18,870 bases of DNA from JBECKR01 sp040235415 (GTDB lineage Bacteria; Acidobacteriota; Polarisedimenticolia; Polarisedimenticolales; Polarisedimenticolaceae), in the NCBI GenBank assembly GCA_040235415.1, contig JBECKR010000313.1:1-18870 (forward strand). Direction: 5' to 3'. The translations under genes and the position numbers were made by a program. The notes beneath the pieces are model-generated. The model did no database searches and had not been told where the DNA came from. It saw only the letters and a list, made by a program, of their open reading frames with translations. Shown here in pieces: positions 16,407-18,870 of this stretch. The first letter of the stretch is position 1; every line of letters starts with the position of its first letter.

Positions 16407-17714
16407 TCACATCGGGACCGGCCCGGGGGCCGGTTCGGGGTCGAGGTAGGTCAGCACGCCGCCCACGAGGTAGAGCGAGCCCGCGACGAGGACGACGCCG
16501 TCGGGGCCGGCGAGCGCGCGGGCGGCCTCGAGCGCCGGGCCCGGGTCCGGGACGATCTCGATCGGCGCGATGCGCGGCCGGGCCCAGGTCGCGAGCGTGG
16601 CCGGGTCCATGGCGCGGTCGATCGGCGGACGCGCGACCACCAGGCCTCGAACCCAGGGCAGGAGCGGAGCGAGGAGGTCCTCGGGGTCCTTCTCCTGGGT
16701 CGCGCCGAACAGCAGCACCGGGCGGAGCTCCGCGCGGGCCGCGAGATAGTCCGCGAGGATGCGCGCGCCGGCGCCGTTGTGCGCGCCGTCGAGGAGGAGG
16801 CGAGGGCGGCCCGCGATCCACTGCAGCCGTCCCGGCCAACGGGTCGCGGCGAGGCCCGATCGCACGGCGTCGGCGGAGAGGTCGAGACCGACGGCATCCG
16901 CGAAGCGCTCGAGCGCGACGAGCGCGACGCGGGCGTTGTCGCGCTGGTGCGTCCCCTCGAGCGGGAGCCGCAGGCGGTCGTAGAGGCATCGCCGGGTCCG
17001 GACCGCGAAGACGTCGCGCGGGCCGGGCTCGATCGCGGCCTCCTCGAGGGCGTCGACGAACGCCGACCCGCGCTCGGCGGCGATCGCGCGCAGGACCGCG
17101 CGCGGGCCGTGCTGCGTTACCCCGCACACGACCGCGCGGCCCGGCTTGACGATCCCGCCCTTCTCGGCCGCGATCGCCTCGAGCGTCCCGCCGAGGGTCT
17201 TGGTGTGGTCGAGGTCGACCGTGACGACCACGGCGACGTCGGCGTCGACCGCGTTCGTGGCGTCGAGCCGGCCGCCGAGGCCGACCTCCAGGACGTCGAC
17301 ATCGAGCGCGGCGTCGCGGAACGCGACGAGCGCGGCGGCGGTCACGACCTCGAAGAAGGAGGGGTGCGCCTCGAGCGCGCCCGAGTCGACGGCGGCGTCG
17401 ATCGCGTCGCGAAGGCGCTCGAGCAGGCGGAGGAGACCGGGGGTCGGGATGTCCCGACCGGCGATCCGGATCCGCTCGTCGGGACGGACGAGGTGCGGCG
17501 AGGTGAACAGGCCGGAGCGCACGCCGTGGGCGAGCAGCGCGGCGTCGAGCATCGCCGCGACCGAGCCCTTGCCGTTCGTGCCCGCGACGTGCAGCCGCCG
17601 GCGACCGCGTTCCGGGTGGCCGAGGAGGTCGAGCAGCGCGCGGATGTTGTCGAGCCCGAGCTTGACGCCGAAGTGCTGCAGGCCGTAGAGCCAGGCGATC
17701 GGTTCGCGGGTCAC
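16407..17714 (-). CDS. folC: Bifunctional dihydrofolate/folylpolyglutamate synthase FolC
   Basis: The protein has 435 residues with a GTG start at 17714. It is a Mur-ligase-type ATP-dependent enzyme that adds L-Glu to dihydropteroate and extends folate polyglutamate tails in the cytosol. The P-loop is VAGTNGKGSVAAM (about 43-55), followed by FTSPHLVRPDERIRI. Further landmarks are DHTKTLGGTLEAIAAEKGGI in the central domain and LLLDGAHNGAGA, the family DGAHN motif, at the domain junction. The opening YGLQHFGVKLGLDNIRALLDLLGHPE is typical FolC. It starts 55 bp from the divergent glycosyltransferase gene and runs into trmB. Confidence 0.96.
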   Translation of the reverse strand: MTREPIAWLYGLQHFGVKLGLDNIRALLDLLGHPERGRRRLHVAGTNGKGSVAAMLDAALLAHGVRSGLFTSPHLVRPDERIRIAGRDIPTPGLLRLLERLRDAIDAAVDSGALEAHPSFFEVVTAAALVAFRDAALDVDVLEVGLGGRLDATNAVDADVAVVVTVDLDHTKTLGGTLEAIAAEKGGIVKPGRAVVCGVTQHGPRAVLRAIAAERGSAFVDALEEAAIEPGPRDVFAVRTRRCLYDRLRLPLEGTHQRDNARVALVALERFADAVGLDLSADAVRSGLAATRWPGRLQWIAGRPRLLLDGAHNGAGARILADYLAARAELRPVLLFGATQEKDPEDLLAPLLPWVRGLVVARPPIDRAMDPATLATWARPRIAPIEIVPDPGPALEAARALAGPDGVVLVAGSLYLVGGVLTYLDPEPAPGPVPM

Positions 17715-17719
17715 GCGCC

Positions 17720-17725
17720 TATGAT
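17720..17725 (+). promoter_or_regulatory. Possible -10 element for the glycosyltransferase gene
   Basis: TATGAT matches five of six bases of the TATAAT consensus and lies 45 bp before the rightward ATG, in the 55-bp divergent gap. No good -35 hexamer was seen at the usual distance, so the call is tentative. Confidence 0.25.
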
Positions 17726-17769
17726 AGCGTTCCCGCTTCGCGCCGCTCCGGGAGCCACGGACGAGGGAG

Positions 17770-18870
17770 ATGTCGGAACAAGCCGGTCGAGTCGCGCACC
17801 GGGTGGTTCTCGCGGTCGCCGCGGTGCTGCTCGCGTGGGGGGCGTGGAGGCTGCCGCTGATCGACCCCGACGAGGCACGCTTCGCGCGGACCTCGCTCGA
17901 GATGGCGCGCAGCGGCGACCTCGTGGTCCCGACGTTCGGGGGCGAGATGCGGCTCGCGAAGCCGCCGTTGCTGCACTGGATGCAGGCGGCGCTGTTCCGC
18001 GCGGTCGGCCCCGACGAGCTCGCCGCGCGGCTGCCGGCGATCCTGGCCGGTCTCGCGATGGTGTTCCTGACCGCGTGGATCGCGCGCCGGCGCTACGGGC
18101 CCGAGGGCGGGGCGTGGGCCGGCGGGATGCTCGCGACGATGCCGCTGTTCGTCGGCGTGGCGCGGCTCGGAACGACCGACGCGCTGCTTTCGGCGCACGT
18201 CCTGGCGGCGATCGCCCTCGACATCGAGGAGCCGGAGCGGCCCGGCCCGCTGCGGGCGGTCGCGATCGGAGCGCTCCTCGGCCTCGCGTTCGCCGCCAAG
18301 GGTCCGGTCGGCGTCGTGCTGCCGCTGCTGGTGATGCTCGGCGGACGGACCGCCGCCGGCCGCAAGGTCTGGCCCGGAACGGGGGCCGTGCTCCGGGGGC
18401 TTGCCGGGTGGTGCGCGGTGGTGCTGCCGTGGGGGCTCGTGCTCGTGCGGCGGGTCGGGGTCGAGACGCTGGCCGCGACGGTCCGCCGCGAGGTGCTCGA
18501 CCGGTTCTTCGTCGGCACCGATCACGTCCAGCCGCCGTGGTTCATCCTCGCCGCGGCGGCGGTCGGCTTCGCGCCCTGGAGCGGTCCGCTCGTCGCCGGG
18601 CTCGGCCGGCTGTGGCGATTCCGCCGCGACCCCGCGGCGCGCACCGCGCTGTACGCCGGCGGAGGGCTCGTCGTCGGGCTCGCGCTGTTCTCCTTGAGCC
18701 GCGGGAAGCTCCCGAGCTACATCCTGCCGCTGGCGCCGCTCGCAGCGATCGTCGCGACCTGGGAGCTCGGCCAGACGCTCGAGAATCCGCGCAGACGGCC
18801 GGGAATCGGGCTCCTCGTCGCGGTGCTCGCCGCCTTCGCGGTGGTCCTGGGAGCGGGCGCGGTGCGGGCC
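17770..18870 (+). CDS. GT39/ArnT-like membrane glycosyltransferase (3' truncated by window)
   Basis: The frame is open from ATG 17770 to the window end (367 codons, no stop). Purine-rich GAGGGAG (17763-17769) abuts the ATG, and in-frame stops at 17722-17727 exclude an earlier start. The N-terminus is a membrane helix (VVLAVAAVLLAWGAW) followed by LPLIDPDEARFA, whose acidic D-x-D-E motif on the first extracytoplasmic loop is typical of ArnT/PMT-type GT-C enzymes. Other family landmarks are KPPLLHWMQAALF, AARLPAILAG, FAAKGPVG and SRGKLPSYILPLAPL. Several further hydrophobic segments follow. Such enzymes transfer sugars from polyprenyl-phosphate donors to lipid A, proteins or other acceptors at the outer face of the inner membrane; the acceptor here is unknown. 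Confidence 0.9.
   Translation, partial: MSEQAGRVAHRVVLAVAAVLLAWGAWRLPLIDPDEARFARTSLEMARSGDLVVPTFGGEMRLAKPPLLHWMQAALFRAVGPDELAARLPAILAGLAMVFLTAWIARRRYGPEGGAWAGGMLATMPLFVGVARLGTTDALLSAHVLAAIALDIEEPERPGPLRAVAIGALLGLAFAAKGPVGVVLPLLVMLGGRTAAGRKVWPGTGAVLRGLAGWCAVVLPWGLVLVRRVGVETLAATVRREVLDRFFVGTDHVQPPWFILAAAAVGFAPWSGPLVAGLGRLWRFRRDPAARTALYAGGGLVVGLALFSLSRGKLPSYILPLAPLAAIVATWELGQTLENPRRRPGIGLLVAVLAAFAVVLGAGAVRA

Overview
The window is GC-rich DNA (roughly 65-70% by eye) from what is most likely a chromosome of an environmental Gram-negative bacterium. The Ser/Thr kinase with TPRs divergent from an ECF-like sigma factor, the secreted subtilase with an Acidobacteria-like C-terminal region, and the folC-trmB and GT39 genes would fit Acidobacteriota. 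Myxococcota or Planctomycetota cannot be excluded, and the assignment rests on gene style only.

Left flank (1-3642). The 3' end of a TPR protein gene converges on a leftward four-gene cluster. In transcription order this is a ribbon-helix-helix antitoxin, a RelE-type toxin, a THEP1-type NTPase and a PAS/H-box protein with no ATPase domain. All four overlap or lie within 9 bp. The array of four 8-bp repeats just upstream of the antitoxin is the likely operator. A large SGNH/GDSL hydrolase gene runs rightward from the other side of that operator.

Mobile region (3653-14294). An intact tRNA-Trp gene (14219-14294, minus strand) is matched by two 62-bp direct repeats (3653-3714 and 10847-10908). 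Each repeat carries the 3' part of the same tRNA, from the anticodon arm to CCA. This is the pattern left by two successive tyrosine-recombinase integrations. Unit A (about 7.2 kb) holds a receptor-like Ser/Thr kinase, a divergent ECF-like sigma factor, a secreted S8 protease and a secreted Cys-rich protein. It has no integrase apart from a possible very short remnant. Unit B (about 3.4 kb) starts with a frameshifted tyrosine recombinase whose likely start codon lies inside the repeat. Unit B also carries an AT-rich promoter-like stretch, a secreted protein with a poly-isoleucine membrane segment and a six-cysteine tail, and a CPBP intramembrane protease. The last two form the best candidate for an undescribed system: an exported, membrane-anchored Cys-rich precursor with a dedicated protease.

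Right flank (14295-18870). A zinc-ribbon DDE-type transposase gene lies next to the tRNA. Beyond it are housekeeping genes: trmB and folC (leftward, probably one operon), then a divergent GT39/ArnT-like membrane glycosyltransferase that runs off the end of the window.
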